Origin: Marixanthomonas sp963974425
GTDB lineage: Bacteria > Bacteroidota > Bacteroidia > Flavobacteriales > Flavobacteriaceae
DNA length: 64,000 nt
NCBI RefSeq assembly: GCF_963974425.1
Contig: NZ_CAXBCK010000012.1
Span: 16,526-80,525 of the forward strand
Reading direction: 5' to 3'
Position numbers and translations under genes: made by a program. The number at the start of each line of letters is the position of its first letter. The stretch's first letter is position 1. Below are positions 9,296 to 16,781 of the stretch, in pieces. The notes under the pieces are model-generated. The model made no database searches, was not told where the DNA came from, and was given only the letters and a program-made list of their open reading frames with translations.

Positions 9296-10987
9296 ATGCG
9301 CTGGACATTACAACCAAAACCTTCTGAAAAAATTGTCAATCATCTTTCAAAAGAATTAGGTGTCGATACTATAATTGCCACTTTATTGGTTCAAAGAGGA
9401 ATTAAAACTTTTGATGAAGCAAAGCATTTTTTTCGTCCGCAATTAAGTGATCTTCACGATCCGTTCTTGATGAAAGATATGGATAAAGCAGTAGCAAGAA
9501 TTGAAAAAGCTATCGCCAATGAAGAAAATATTTTAGTCTACGGTGATTACGATGTGGATGGAACCACTAGCGTTGCATTGCTGTCTTCCTATTTAAAAAG
9601 CTACTATCCCAATGTAGCGACATATATTCCAGACCGCTATGACGAAGGCTACGGTGTTTCGTATAAAGGAATCGATTTTGCTGAAGACAACGGCTTTTCA
9701 TTAATAGTTGCATTAGACTGTGGCATAAAAGCGATTGATAAAGTAGCATACGCTTCCGAAAAAAATATTGATTTTGTTATTTGTGACCACCACCGCCCAG
9801 GATCCGAATTGCCAAAAGCGGTTGCCGTGCTCGACCCCAAACGGGAGGATTGCGAATATCCATATAAAGAGTTATGTGGTTGTGGTGTGGGGTTTAAATT
9901 AATTCAAGCGCTTTCAGAAAAAAGAGGTTTGAAAATAGACGATTTATTACTGTATTTAGATTTGGTGGCTACTGCTATTGGTGCAGATATTGTTCCCATT
10001 ACTGGGGAAAACAGGGTGTTGGCCTATTATGGTTTAAAAGTTATTAATAATAATCCTAGAGTTGGTTTTAAAGCCATTTTAGAGCAAGTAAAAAAGAAGA
10101 CCCTCACAATCACCGATGTTGTTTTTATTCTAGGTCCTAGAATCAATGCTGCCGGACGCATGAAACATGGGAACCACGCTGTGCAATTATTAACCGAAAT
10201 AGATGTTAACCGTGCGATTGAATATGCTTCGGAAATTGAACAATTCAATACCGATAGGAGAGAAGCCGATAAAACCATTACCGAAGAGGCCTTACTTCAA
10301 ATTGTTGAAAATAAGGAAGAAAACCGCATTACTACCGTGGTCTATCAAGAAGATTGGCATAAGGGAGTGATTGGCATTGTAGCTTCACGTTTAACTGAAA
10401 CGTATTATCGCCCAACATTGGTTTTTACAAAAAGTGGAGAAAAGTTGGCTGCTTCAGCGCGATCAGTCCAAGGATTTGATGTTTACAATGCACTGGAAAG
10501 ATGTTCCCAATATATTGAGCAATTTGGAGGGCATAAATATGCAGCGGGCTTAACGTTACACGAAAAAGATTTTGAAAGTTTTAAGGGGGAGTTTGAAAAA
10601 GTGGTTTCAGAAACCATCGACCCCAAACTATTGCAACCTGAATTAAAAATTGCTTCTGAAATCAATTTAACTGAAATAACCCCAAAATTTTATCGTCTTT
10701 TAAAGCAGTTTGCACCCTTTGGTCCCGGAAATATGACTCCTGTGTTTATGACGCAAGGCTTAAAAGACACCGGTTGGGGAAAATGTGTAGGCGAAGATAA
10801 AACACATTTGCGTATTACCATAAAACAAGGCAACTCTCCTCAGTTTGTGGGGATAGGTTTCGGTATGGCAGAGAAGCAAGACATTGCTTGCGGTGATAAT
10901 TCCTTTAAAGCAGCCTACGTAATCGATGAAAACGAATGGCAAGGCAATGTAAGTTTGCAACTGCGGTTAAAAGATATAAAAGAATAG
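9296..10987 (+). CDS. recJ: Single-stranded-DNA-specific exonuclease RecJ
   Basis: 5'-3' ssDNA exonuclease acting in recombination and mismatch/base-excision repair. It has the DHH-family motifs: DYDVDG at residues 84-89, ALDCGIKA at about 139-146 and CDHHRPG at about 163-169. The DHHA1 domain follows (ASRLTETYYRPTLVF; GGHKYAAGLTL around 410-420), then a C-terminal OB-like domain. The 563 residues are normal for RecJ. Start at ATG 9296. The next gene follows after a single base, so the two are probably co-transcribed. Confidence 0.96.
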   Translation: MRWTLQPKPSEKIVNHLSKELGVDTIIATLLVQRGIKTFDEAKHFFRPQLSDLHDPFLMKDMDKAVARIEKAIANEENILVYGDYDVDGTTSVALLSSYLKSYYPNVATYIPDRYDEGYGVSYKGIDFAEDNGFSLIVALDCGIKAIDKVAYASEKNIDFVICDHHRPGSELPKAVAVLDPKREDCEYPYKELCGCGVGFKLIQALSEKRGLKIDDLLLYLDLVATAIGADIVPITGENRVLAYYGLKVINNNPRVGFKAILEQVKKKTLTITDVVFILGPRINAAGRMKHGNHAVQLLTEIDVNRAIEYASEIEQFNTDRREADKTITEEALLQIVENKEENRITTVVYQEDWHKGVIGIVASRLTETYYRPTLVFTKSGEKLAASARSVQGFDVYNALERCSQYIEQFGGHKYAAGLTLHEKDFESFKGEFEKVVSETIDPKLLQPELKIASEINLTEITPKFYRLLKQFAPFGPGNMTPVFMTQGLKDTGWGKCVGEDKTHLRITIKQGNSPQFVGIGFGMAEKQDIACGDNSFKAAYVIDENEWQGNVSLQLRLKDIKE

Positions 10988-10988
10988 T

Positions 10989-11759
10989 TTGAATATAAAA
11001 TACCATCATTTTAGTAAATTAAAAAGCATACTATTATGTGTCGTATTTCTTTTATTTTCCACATCCTTATTATCACAAGAAATTTCAGGAAGAGTCTATG
11101 ATGATACCTCGGTATTACCTGGTGTCACTGTTTTTAACAGCAACAAAAAAACTGCTGTTGTTACCAATGAAGACGGTGCGTTTACAATTAAAGCAGCTAT
11201 TGGTGATACGCTTACATTTCAGTCATCTTTTCATATAAGCCAAGATAAAATCATCACATTAGCCGAATATAGAACGCTTTTAATTGTTGAACTAAAGCAA
11301 AAAATAAACACTTTAGATGAGGTGCTGTTAAGCGGAAAAGAAAAAGAATTTGATGTAGAAAAGTACAATGCGGATTTAAGCAAACAAATAGAAAATGATA
11401 TTGAAAACAATCCTTTTGATTATGGAAAGGCTCCAGCTGGAGGTGGGGTAAATTTATTGGCTCTTGCAAAGTTGGTTATTTCAATTTTTAAAAAGAAACC
11501 TGAAAAAGAAATTATATACGCAACTCAAACAGACTTAATACACCTCTTTAAAGATGATGTTTTTTTTACAGAAACCTTACTTGAAAACACCTTGAAAATC
11601 CCCAAGCAATATAAAAATCTCTTTTTAGAATATTGCACTGCAAAACAAATTGAAGAAGCTCTATTAAAAGAAGAAAATAAATTTCAATTGCTCGATATAT
11701 TGGTTGTTAGTAGTAACGAGTTCAGAGATATTGTTGCGAAATATGAAGCGGATAAATAA
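10989..11759 (+). CDS. Exported carboxypeptidase-regulatory-like domain protein
   Basis: 256-residue protein starting at TTG, 1 nt after the recJ stop; no in-frame ATG lies before the signal peptide, so TTG is the most likely start. Residues 10-32 form a signal peptide ending in LLSQ. Residues about 32-100 are a CarboxypepD_reg-like beta domain (ISGRVYDDTSVLPGVTVF, with TNEDGAFTIKA) of the kind found at the N-terminus of Bacteroidota TonB-dependent receptors, but no barrel follows. The rest is helical and charged with one glycine-rich turn. Function unknown; probably periplasmic or outer-membrane associated. It converges with lpxH, with 1 nt between the stop codons. Confidence 0.85.
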   Translation: MNIKYHHFSKLKSILLCVVFLLFSTSLLSQEISGRVYDDTSVLPGVTVFNSNKKTAVVTNEDGAFTIKAAIGDTLTFQSSFHISQDKIITLAEYRTLLIVELKQKINTLDEVLLSGKEKEFDVEKYNADLSKQIENDIENNPFDYGKAPAGGGVNLLALAKLVISIFKKKPEKEIIYATQTDLIHLFKDDVFFTETLLENTLKIPKQYKNLFLEYCTAKQIEEALLKEENKFQLLDILVVSSNEFRDIVAKYEADK

Positions 11760-11760
11760 T

Positions 11761-12516
11761 TTATTTAAATTCCTTCAACTCAAATTTCTTACCGTCAAAA
11801 ACTCCGTAGGTATAATGGTTAATCCAATCGCCGAGATTAAAGTAGGTTGAATTTTCACCTACTTTTATCTCCATAGGCAAGTGGCGGTGGCCAAATACAA
11901 AATAATCGTAATGCTTGTTTTCTAGCTTTCGTTTAGCGTACTGCGCGAGCCATTCGTTTTCCTCACCTAAAAACTGTTTATCTTCATCACCGGAGATTAA
12001 TTTATTTTTTACAGATAGGTGTTGTGCCACACGAACCCCAATATCTGGGTGCATCCAGCGAAACAACCAATTAAAAAATGGATTAGTAAAGATTTTTTTC
12101 ATGCGTTTATAACCCTTATCGCCAGGACCTTTACCATCGCCATGGCCAACAAAAAAATGCGTATTGTTAAAAATAAATTCTTTAGGTTCGTGATAGACTG
12201 GGATGTTAAGCTCCTTTTCAAAATAATCATCCATCCATAAATCGTGATTACCTACAAAAAAGTGAATAGGAATACCACTGTCACGTATTTCAGCAAGTTT
12301 TCCCAAAACACGTACAAATCCTTTAGGAACAACGGTTTTATATTCAAACCAAAAATCGAATAAATCACCTAATAAAAAAATGGCGGCTGCATCTTCTTTT
12401 ACTTCATCTAACCAGGCTATAAATTTCTGTTCACGAGGTTTGCTGGTTTCAGTCGTTGGCGCGCCCAAGTGGTTGTCGCTCGAAAAATAGATTTTTTTGC
12501 CTTCCGGTAGTTGCAT
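11761..12516 (-). CDS. lpxH: UDP-2,3-diacylglucosamine diphosphatase (LpxH-like)
   Basis: Calcineurin-like phosphoesterase that cleaves UDP-2,3-diacylglucosamine to lipid X in lipid A synthesis; peripheral to the inner membrane. Dimetal motifs appear in order: SSDNHLG near residue 12, GDLFDFW near 47, GNHDLW near 82, VGHGDGKGPGD near 123, and FGHRHLP near 214. The insertion with a tryptophan-rich amphipathic stretch (FFNWLFRWMH, about 145-155) corresponds to the membrane-docking cap. 251 residues. It lies 50 bp downstream of queD on the same strand. Confidence 0.9.
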   Translation of the reverse strand: MQLPEGKKIYFSSDNHLGAPTTETSKPREQKFIAWLDEVKEDAAAIFLLGDLFDFWFEYKTVVPKGFVRVLGKLAEIRDSGIPIHFFVGNHDLWMDDYFEKELNIPVYHEPKEFIFNNTHFFVGHGDGKGPGDKGYKRMKKIFTNPFFNWLFRWMHPDIGVRVAQHLSVKNKLISGDEDKQFLGEENEWLAQYAKRKLENKHYDYFVFGHRHLPMEIKVGENSTYFNLGDWINHYTYGVFDGKKFELKEFK

Positions 12517-12566
12517 AGGGTAAAGATAGAAAAAAGACTGTAGCGGTAACTTGGGTGCTTGTAAAA

Positions 12567-13016
12567 TTAATTGTCAGCAGCATACCACTCAGCGTAACTG
12601 GTAGCAGTTTCTTGTAGTTTTAATGAATGAAGTTGAATGTTATTGGGCAATCTTTTTTTAATTTTTTCTGCAAAATCAATCACCATCATTTCGCTGGTAG
12701 GCTGATAATCTACCAATAGAACATTGTGGTCTCTATCCTGTAATTCTTTTGCTAGTTCTACGTGTGGGGTGTTTTTATTAAACACGGTGGCGTGATCAAA
12801 AACATCGACAATATCTTCTTTTACAATCTTTTTAAGATCGCCAAAATCGATCACCATTCCGTATTTTACATGGTTGTTATCGTCAATAGGCGTTCCAATA
12901 ACCGTAACGGAAAGCTTGTAACTGTGCCCGTGCACATTGCGGCATTTACCATCGTAACCATATAGTGCGTGGCCGGTTTCAAAAGAAAATTGTTTCGTAA
13001 TTCGAATCTTGCTCAT
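12567..13016 (-). CDS. queD: 6-carboxy-5,6,7,8-tetrahydropterin synthase / 6-pyruvoyl tetrahydropterin synthase family
   Basis: Zinc enzyme converting dihydroneopterin triphosphate to a tetrahydropterin, most often the first dedicated step of queuosine synthesis in bacteria. Zinc histidines are in FETGHALYG (about residues 12-19) and NVHGHSYKL (about 27-35), with the catalytic cysteine just before the second (CRNVHGH). The C-terminal LQETATSYAEW is typical. 149 residues. Whether it serves queuosine or a pterin cofactor cannot be read from this window, since no queC/queE is nearby. Confidence 0.88.
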   Translation of the reverse strand: MSKIRITKQFSFETGHALYGYDGKCRNVHGHSYKLSVTVIGTPIDDNNHVKYGMVIDFGDLKKIVKEDIVDVFDHATVFNKNTPHVELAKELQDRDHNVLLVDYQPTSEMMVIDFAEKIKKRLPNNIQLHSLKLQETATSYAEWYAADN

Positions 13017-13033
13017 GTATCTATTTTATGATA

Positions 13034-13041
13034 CAAAGATA
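13034..13041 (-). promoter_or_regulatory. Candidate -7 element for queD
   Basis: Minus-strand TATCTTTG matches the Bacteroidota TAnnTTTG -7 element and lies about 18 nt upstream of the queD ATG. I see no good TTTG at the expected distance upstream. Confidence 0.45.
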
Positions 13042-13091
13042 GAAGTTTTAAGGACACTATTTTTTTCTGAAAAACATATCTTTTTCCGAAG

Positions 13092-13099
13092 TATATTTG
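13092..13099 (+). promoter_or_regulatory. Candidate -7 element for the 2OG oxygenase gene
   Basis: TATATTTG fits TAnnTTTG and lies 22 nt upstream of the ATG at 13122. It is divergent from the queD element, with about 50 bp between them. Confidence 0.45.
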
Positions 13100-13121
13100 T
13101 TCATCTTTATACTTTAATAAA

Positions 13122-13763
13122 ATGGAAACAGAGGAACTGTTCGAACAATTGGATTTTACAGTTAATCCTGTTTTTGAAACCCTTATTGAAGACATACAAA
13201 ACAAGCAGTTTTCAATAATTGATAATTTTTTTTCTTCGGAAGAAGTTTCGCAACTTCGTAATTCATTATTGGAAAAATACGAAGCTGACCGTTTTAAAAA
13301 ATCGGCGATAGGAAACCGAGTGAATGAAGAAATCCATACGGAAATACGAGGTGATTTTATTTTGTGGATGGACCAACAAAAAGCCACTCCAAGCGAACAG
13401 ATTTTTTTCAATAAGATTAACGCTTTGGTTGACTATCTAAATAGAACTTGCTTTATGGGGATTTTACATAAAGAATTTCATTATGCGGTGTACCCAACCG
13501 GAACTTTTTACGCAAAACATTTAGATACGTTCCAAAATGACGATAGGCGAAAACTCTCGGTGGTTTGTTATTTAAACGAAGCTAATTGGCCTAAAGAAAA
13601 TGGCGGCGAATTGAGCCTCTACTTGGCCAACAATGAGGTTTTAGATGTGTTGCCACTTCCTGGACGCGTCGTTATTTTTGAAAGCCAAGAACTGGAACAC
13701 GAAGTGAAAGTAGTAAAAGCTGCTGAGCGTTACAGTATTACAGGCTGGTTAAAAAGTCGCTAA
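13122..13763 (+). CDS. 2OG-Fe(II) oxygenase (prolyl 4-hydroxylase-like)
   Basis: Predicted Fe(II)/2-oxoglutarate-dependent hydroxylase. In the C-terminal jelly-roll the iron triad is visible: His and Asp in KHLDTF (about residues 130-135), a distal His in ELEHEV (about 189-194), and the 2-oxoglutarate-binding Arg in RYSITGW near the C-terminus. YPTGTFYAKH and CYLNEANWP-x-NGGEL match the P4Hc domain. The N-terminal 60 residues form a helical extension. 213 residues, cytoplasmic. The substrate is unknown. Its stop codon abuts the stop codon of the small membrane protein on the other strand. Confidence 0.88.
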   Translation: METEELFEQLDFTVNPVFETLIEDIQNKQFSIIDNFFSSEEVSQLRNSLLEKYEADRFKKSAIGNRVNEEIHTEIRGDFILWMDQQKATPSEQIFFNKINALVDYLNRTCFMGILHKEFHYAVYPTGTFYAKHLDTFQNDDRRKLSVVCYLNEANWPKENGGELSLYLANNEVLDVLPLPGRVVIFESQELEHEVKVVKAAERYSITGWLKSR

Positions 13764-13862
13764 TTATCGGTTTTTGTATTTGTTATAAACTACAACAACA
13801 ATCACTAAAATAGCTAAGATTAAAAATAATCCAGGACCGCCTATAAATTCTAAAATTTCCAT
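13764..13862 (-). CDS. Small single-pass membrane protein (32 residues)
   Basis: An unlisted short ORF with ATG at 13860-13862 and TAA at 13764-13766. The predicted product starts MEILEFIGGPGLFLIL, continues as one hydrophobic helix of about 20 residues (Ile/Leu/Val-rich) and ends with the basic tail NKYKNR, a positive-inside C-terminus. An A-rich stretch lies directly upstream of the ATG, the usual substitute for a Shine-Dalgarno in this phylum. I believe similar micro-proteins occur in other flavobacteria, but could not check. It fills the whole gap between the oxygenase and MATE genes and could share a transcript with neither or be read antisense to the oxygenase 3' end. Function unknown. 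Confidence 0.65.
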   Translation of the reverse strand: MEILEFIGGPGLFLILAILVIVVVVYNKYKNR

Positions 13863-13887
13863 TTTTTTGTTTTAGTAAAGATTACGA

Positions 13888-15216
13888 TTATACTTCTTTA
13901 TTCAAATATTTTCTTCGGAATTTTATCACCAATCCTCCAGCACGTATCAACATCCACACAAAAAAGGCAATCCAAATAGCGTGTAGTTTTAGTCCAAAGT
14001 AATCTAAAATAAGCAAAGCAGGGGTAAAGCCCAAGAAGGTAGCAACCAACAATAAATTACGTAAGTATTTTGCTTCGCCCAGGCCTTTAAAAATTCCGTC
14101 GAACATAAACGCGATGGCATTTATAGGTTGCATTAATAAAACAATCCAAAACACCGAACTGAACAATACCAAAACGGTGGCTTCTTTATTAAAAAGCAGT
14201 CCAATTTCATCGTATGCTAAGGCACAACCTGCCATCAAGATAAGCGCTATTAAAATGGCGTACTTGCTTATTTTCTTGCTTAACACCCATAGCGATTTAT
14301 AATCTTTTGCTCCTAATAAGCGTCCGCCAATAGCATTTCCAGCATTCGCATAGCCATCGATAAAGAAACTGAAAAACAACCAAATATTCATTAAAATACT
14401 CTGGGCGGCGATGTAATTTTTACCGTAATCGGTTGCGTAAGCGTTTGCTAGATAAATAGCAAAATTTAGCGCTGCGGTCCGTACAAAAAGATTGGCAGCC
14501 ATTAAAAGCAAGGGCTTCAATTGTGGATTTATATTGAAACTCAATTTTAGATGAAACGGTGTTTTTTTCCAGAAAAACCATAAGGCCATCAAAAGCATCA
14601 CACTTTGGGCTGCTAAACTAGCGTAGGCAGCACCTTTTAAATGAAGCGGTGGAATAATGCCTTCTACACCATAAACTAAAAGATAATCTAAAACCACATT
14701 TACCAATGCTCCGGTAAGGCTACATTTCATCGCCCAATAGGTGTTTTGTAGCCCTCGGAAAATTCCGAAGATGGCAAAAGTGATTAGTGTCAACGGATAA
14801 CCGATGGCACGAATACGGTAGTAATCGGCAGCATAACTTAAAATAAGTCCTTCGGCATTGTATAAACTGAAAATAGCTTCAGCAAAAAAAGCGGTAATGC
14901 CATAAATAAATAGACTCAATATGAAATTAAAGCCGATTGCCTGGGGAATCAAGGTTTTAACAGCGTGCAACCTGTTAGCCCCTAAATGTTGTGATACAGT
15001 GGCTGAAATAGCCGTTTTGGTTTGTGCCACAATCCAAATAATGGCCGAAAGAAATGAACCCACCAAACCTGCAGCCGCCAACGCTTCGATTGAATGTTCT
15101 TTCACATTACCAATTATGGCAATATCGGTCAATGAAATCAAAGGCTCGGCAATACCGGCAATAATAGCTGGAATTGCAATTTTATTGATGCTCTTAAAAC
15201 TGACTGTCGTATTCAA
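13888..15216 (-). CDS. MATE family multidrug/Na+ efflux transporter
   Basis: Inner-membrane antiporter with about 12 hydrophobic helices across 442 residues and the duplicated MATE architecture; the first repeat starts IAIPAIIAGIAEPLISLTDI and the second near residue 220. I take the TTG at 15214-15216 as the start because no in-frame ATG precedes TM1 and a promoter-like element lies about 20 nt upstream. The family exports cationic drugs or metabolites using H+ or Na+; the substrate is not predictable here. The GNAT gene lies 40 bp upstream on the same strand. Confidence 0.92.
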   Translation of the reverse strand: MNTTVSFKSINKIAIPAIIAGIAEPLISLTDIAIIGNVKEHSIEALAAAGLVGSFLSAIIWIVAQTKTAISATVSQHLGANRLHAVKTLIPQAIGFNFILSLFIYGITAFFAEAIFSLYNAEGLILSYAADYYRIRAIGYPLTLITFAIFGIFRGLQNTYWAMKCSLTGALVNVVLDYLLVYGVEGIIPPLHLKGAAYASLAAQSVMLLMALWFFWKKTPFHLKLSFNINPQLKPLLLMAANLFVRTAALNFAIYLANAYATDYGKNYIAAQSILMNIWLFFSFFIDGYANAGNAIGGRLLGAKDYKSLWVLSKKISKYAILIALILMAGCALAYDEIGLLFNKEATVLVLFSSVFWIVLLMQPINAIAFMFDGIFKGLGEAKYLRNLLLVATFLGFTPALLILDYFGLKLHAIWIAFFVWMLIRAGGLVIKFRRKYLNKEV

Positions 15217-15235
15217 AGCGAGTTGATTAAGTGAG

Positions 15236-15243
15236 CAAAAGTA
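15236..15243 (-). promoter_or_regulatory. Candidate -7 element for the MATE gene
   Basis: Minus-strand TACTTTTG matches TAnnTTTG exactly, with TTGG about 20 nt further upstream as a weak -33. It leaves a leader of roughly 15-20 nt to the TTG start, which supports that start. Confidence 0.5.
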
Positions 15244-15255
15244 GTAGTCTAAAAT

Positions 15256-15756
15256 TTAAAAGACCAACTCGTAACAATAAAAAGGATGTTCGCTTTGCCT
15301 CGGGAAATAAATAGATTCTAATTTTTGATAGCCGCGAGCTTCGTAAAATTTTTGGTTTCGATGGTTTTGGCTAAAAGTATCTAAACGTACTGATGTTGCA
15401 TTGTTTTCTTTCGCAGTATCTTCAGCAAAATTCATTAATTTTTTGGCATATCCTTTACGTTGATGCTCAGGATGAATAGCCAATCGATGAATGTAATAGT
15501 TGTTTGCATCTTCAGTAAGCCAGCTTACATCGTTATACTCTTCGTCTTTTAAGGTTGAAATAACAATGCTGCCAATTATTTCTTCAGAAAAAGTAAGCAC
15601 ATACAGTTCATTTCTTTTACTATCGTTTTCAAACGCTTCGAGTGTAGGATACTGCGCATTCCATTGAAAGATGTTTTGTTCTATCATGTTAGCGGCACAC
15701 GCTCGGGTTATTGTTATAATTTGCTCAATTTCTGAAACGTTTGCTTTTCGAATCAT
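15256..15756 (-). CDS. GNAT family N-acetyltransferase
   Basis: 166-residue acetyl-CoA-dependent acyltransferase. Motif A is clear: IHRLAIHPEHQRKGYAKKLM (about residues 96-115), containing the Q/R-x-x-G-x-A acetyl-CoA loop. The following NATSVRLDTFSQNHRNQKFY and ARGYQKLES match motif B. The substrate is unknown. Cytoplasmic. Start at ATG 15754-15756; the gene diverges from tRNA-Ala. Confidence 0.9.
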   Translation of the reverse strand: MIRKANVSEIEQIITITRACAANMIEQNIFQWNAQYPTLEAFENDSKRNELYVLTFSEEIIGSIVISTLKDEEYNDVSWLTEDANNYYIHRLAIHPEHQRKGYAKKLMNFAEDTAKENNATSVRLDTFSQNHRNQKFYEARGYQKLESIYFPRQSEHPFYCYELVF

Positions 15757-15834
15757 TTAATAAAATAATTTAATTGTTTATTAGTTTTAAAGGTTCAAGG
15801 TTAATAAAAATTATTATTTTAGCGATATAATTAT

Positions 15835-15908
15835 GGGGGATTAGCTCAGTTGGCTAGAGCGTTTGGCTGGCAGCCAAAAGGTCATCGGTTCGACTCCGAT
15901 ATTCTCCA
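15835..15908 (+). tRNA. tRNA-Ala (anticodon GGC)
   Basis: Full 74-nt cloverleaf. The acceptor 5' GGGGGAT pairs with 3' ATTCTCC through two G-U wobbles, one of them the G3:U70 pair that defines alanine identity. The D arm is GCTC/GAGC, the anticodon stem TTTGG/CCAAA closes a CTGGCAG loop (anticodon GGC), and the T arm is ATCGG/CCGAT around TTCGACT. The discriminator base is A. The 3' CCA is not encoded. Confidence 0.96.
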
Positions 15909-15910
15909 CA

Positions 15911-15937
15911 AACCACCGCGTTAGCGGTGGTTTTTTT
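15911..15937 (+). terminator. Intrinsic terminator after tRNA-Ala
   Basis: AACCACCGC-GTTA-GCGGTGGTT stem-loop (9-bp stem) followed by a run of Ts, starting 2 nt after the tRNA. The T-run overlaps the stop codon of the convergent hydrolase gene (15936-15938), so the hairpin may also serve that gene in the other direction. Confidence 0.9.
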
Positions 15938-16781
15938 ATTTTATAAAATTTATTGTTGCTTTTACAACCTGTTTAAGTGAATTGGGCATTTTATCATCAT
16001 TCCATGGATGTTTTGCCTCAAAAACATGGTTAGTACCTTCTATAATTTTTAGTGTACTTTTTGGGTTCCATTGGTGCATTGCTTTTGCTTCTTCAACGGA
16101 AACAGTTGGGTCATCACTTCCGTGAATAATAAGGTGAGGGATTTCTATTTGTTCAACAGCTCGTTGGATGGTGAGTCTGTTTTCATTTTCCTTAAAATCT
16201 GTATAAAACTGAAAGTAATGTGGCATTTGCTGTTTGGTGCGTCCATTTTGGACGTGTTTAACGCCACTTTCTTCCCATTCTTTGAAATCTGCTGTGCCTT
16301 CCTTAAAACGGACCTTATAATCGCTTACGCCAGCCCAAGTGATGACTTTTTTTACTTTATCATTTTCTTCAGCTTTAATTAAAATAATCCCGCCACCGCG
16401 ACTGTGACCAATTAAGGAAATGTTTTTTACATCTGCTTCTAACATGTAGTGCTTAGTGGTTGCAAAATATTCAATAACCGTCTCCAGATCATCTAGCTCT
16501 TTGGTGTAATTGTTTTCGGCAAAGGCTTCAAGGTCTGGGAAATCGATAGGCTCATCAACGGTGCCGCCGTTGTGGGAAAAATTGAATTTAATGAAGAAAA
16601 ATCCTGCTTTGGCAAATGCTTCTGCAACTAAATGCCAAGCGCCCCAATCTTTAAATCCTTTGTAACCGTGACAAAAAATGACCACCGGTTTTGGTTTTTG
16701 GTTTTCATTGTAATATACATCGTATACAATGGGTTTCTTGTCTTTCCTATGTAGTATTTTGTTTTGTTCAATCATCATCAT
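15936..16781 (-). CDS. Alpha/beta hydrolase (prolyl oligopeptidase/acyl-esterase-like)
   Basis: 281-residue serine hydrolase. HGYKGFKDWG near residue 39 is the oxyanion region, the nucleophile elbow is GHSRGG (about 126-131), the acid lies in HGSDDPTVS (about 226) and the base in GTNHVFEAKHPW (about 253). No signal peptide. The physiological substrate is unknown. Three consecutive Met codons allow starts at 16781, 16778 or 16775; the first overlaps the upstream nuclease stop as ATGA, indicating translational coupling. Confidence 0.85.
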   Translation of the reverse strand: MMMIEQNKILHRKDKKPIVYDVYYNENQKPKPVVIFCHGYKGFKDWGAWHLVAEAFAKAGFFFIKFNFSHNGGTVDEPIDFPDLEAFAENNYTKELDDLETVIEYFATTKHYMLEADVKNISLIGHSRGGGIILIKAEENDKVKKVITWAGVSDYKVRFKEGTADFKEWEESGVKHVQNGRTKQQMPHYFQFYTDFKENENRLTIQRAVEQIEIPHLIIHGSDDPTVSVEEAKAMHQWNPKSTLKIIEGTNHVFEAKHPWNDDKMPNSLKQVVKATINFIK

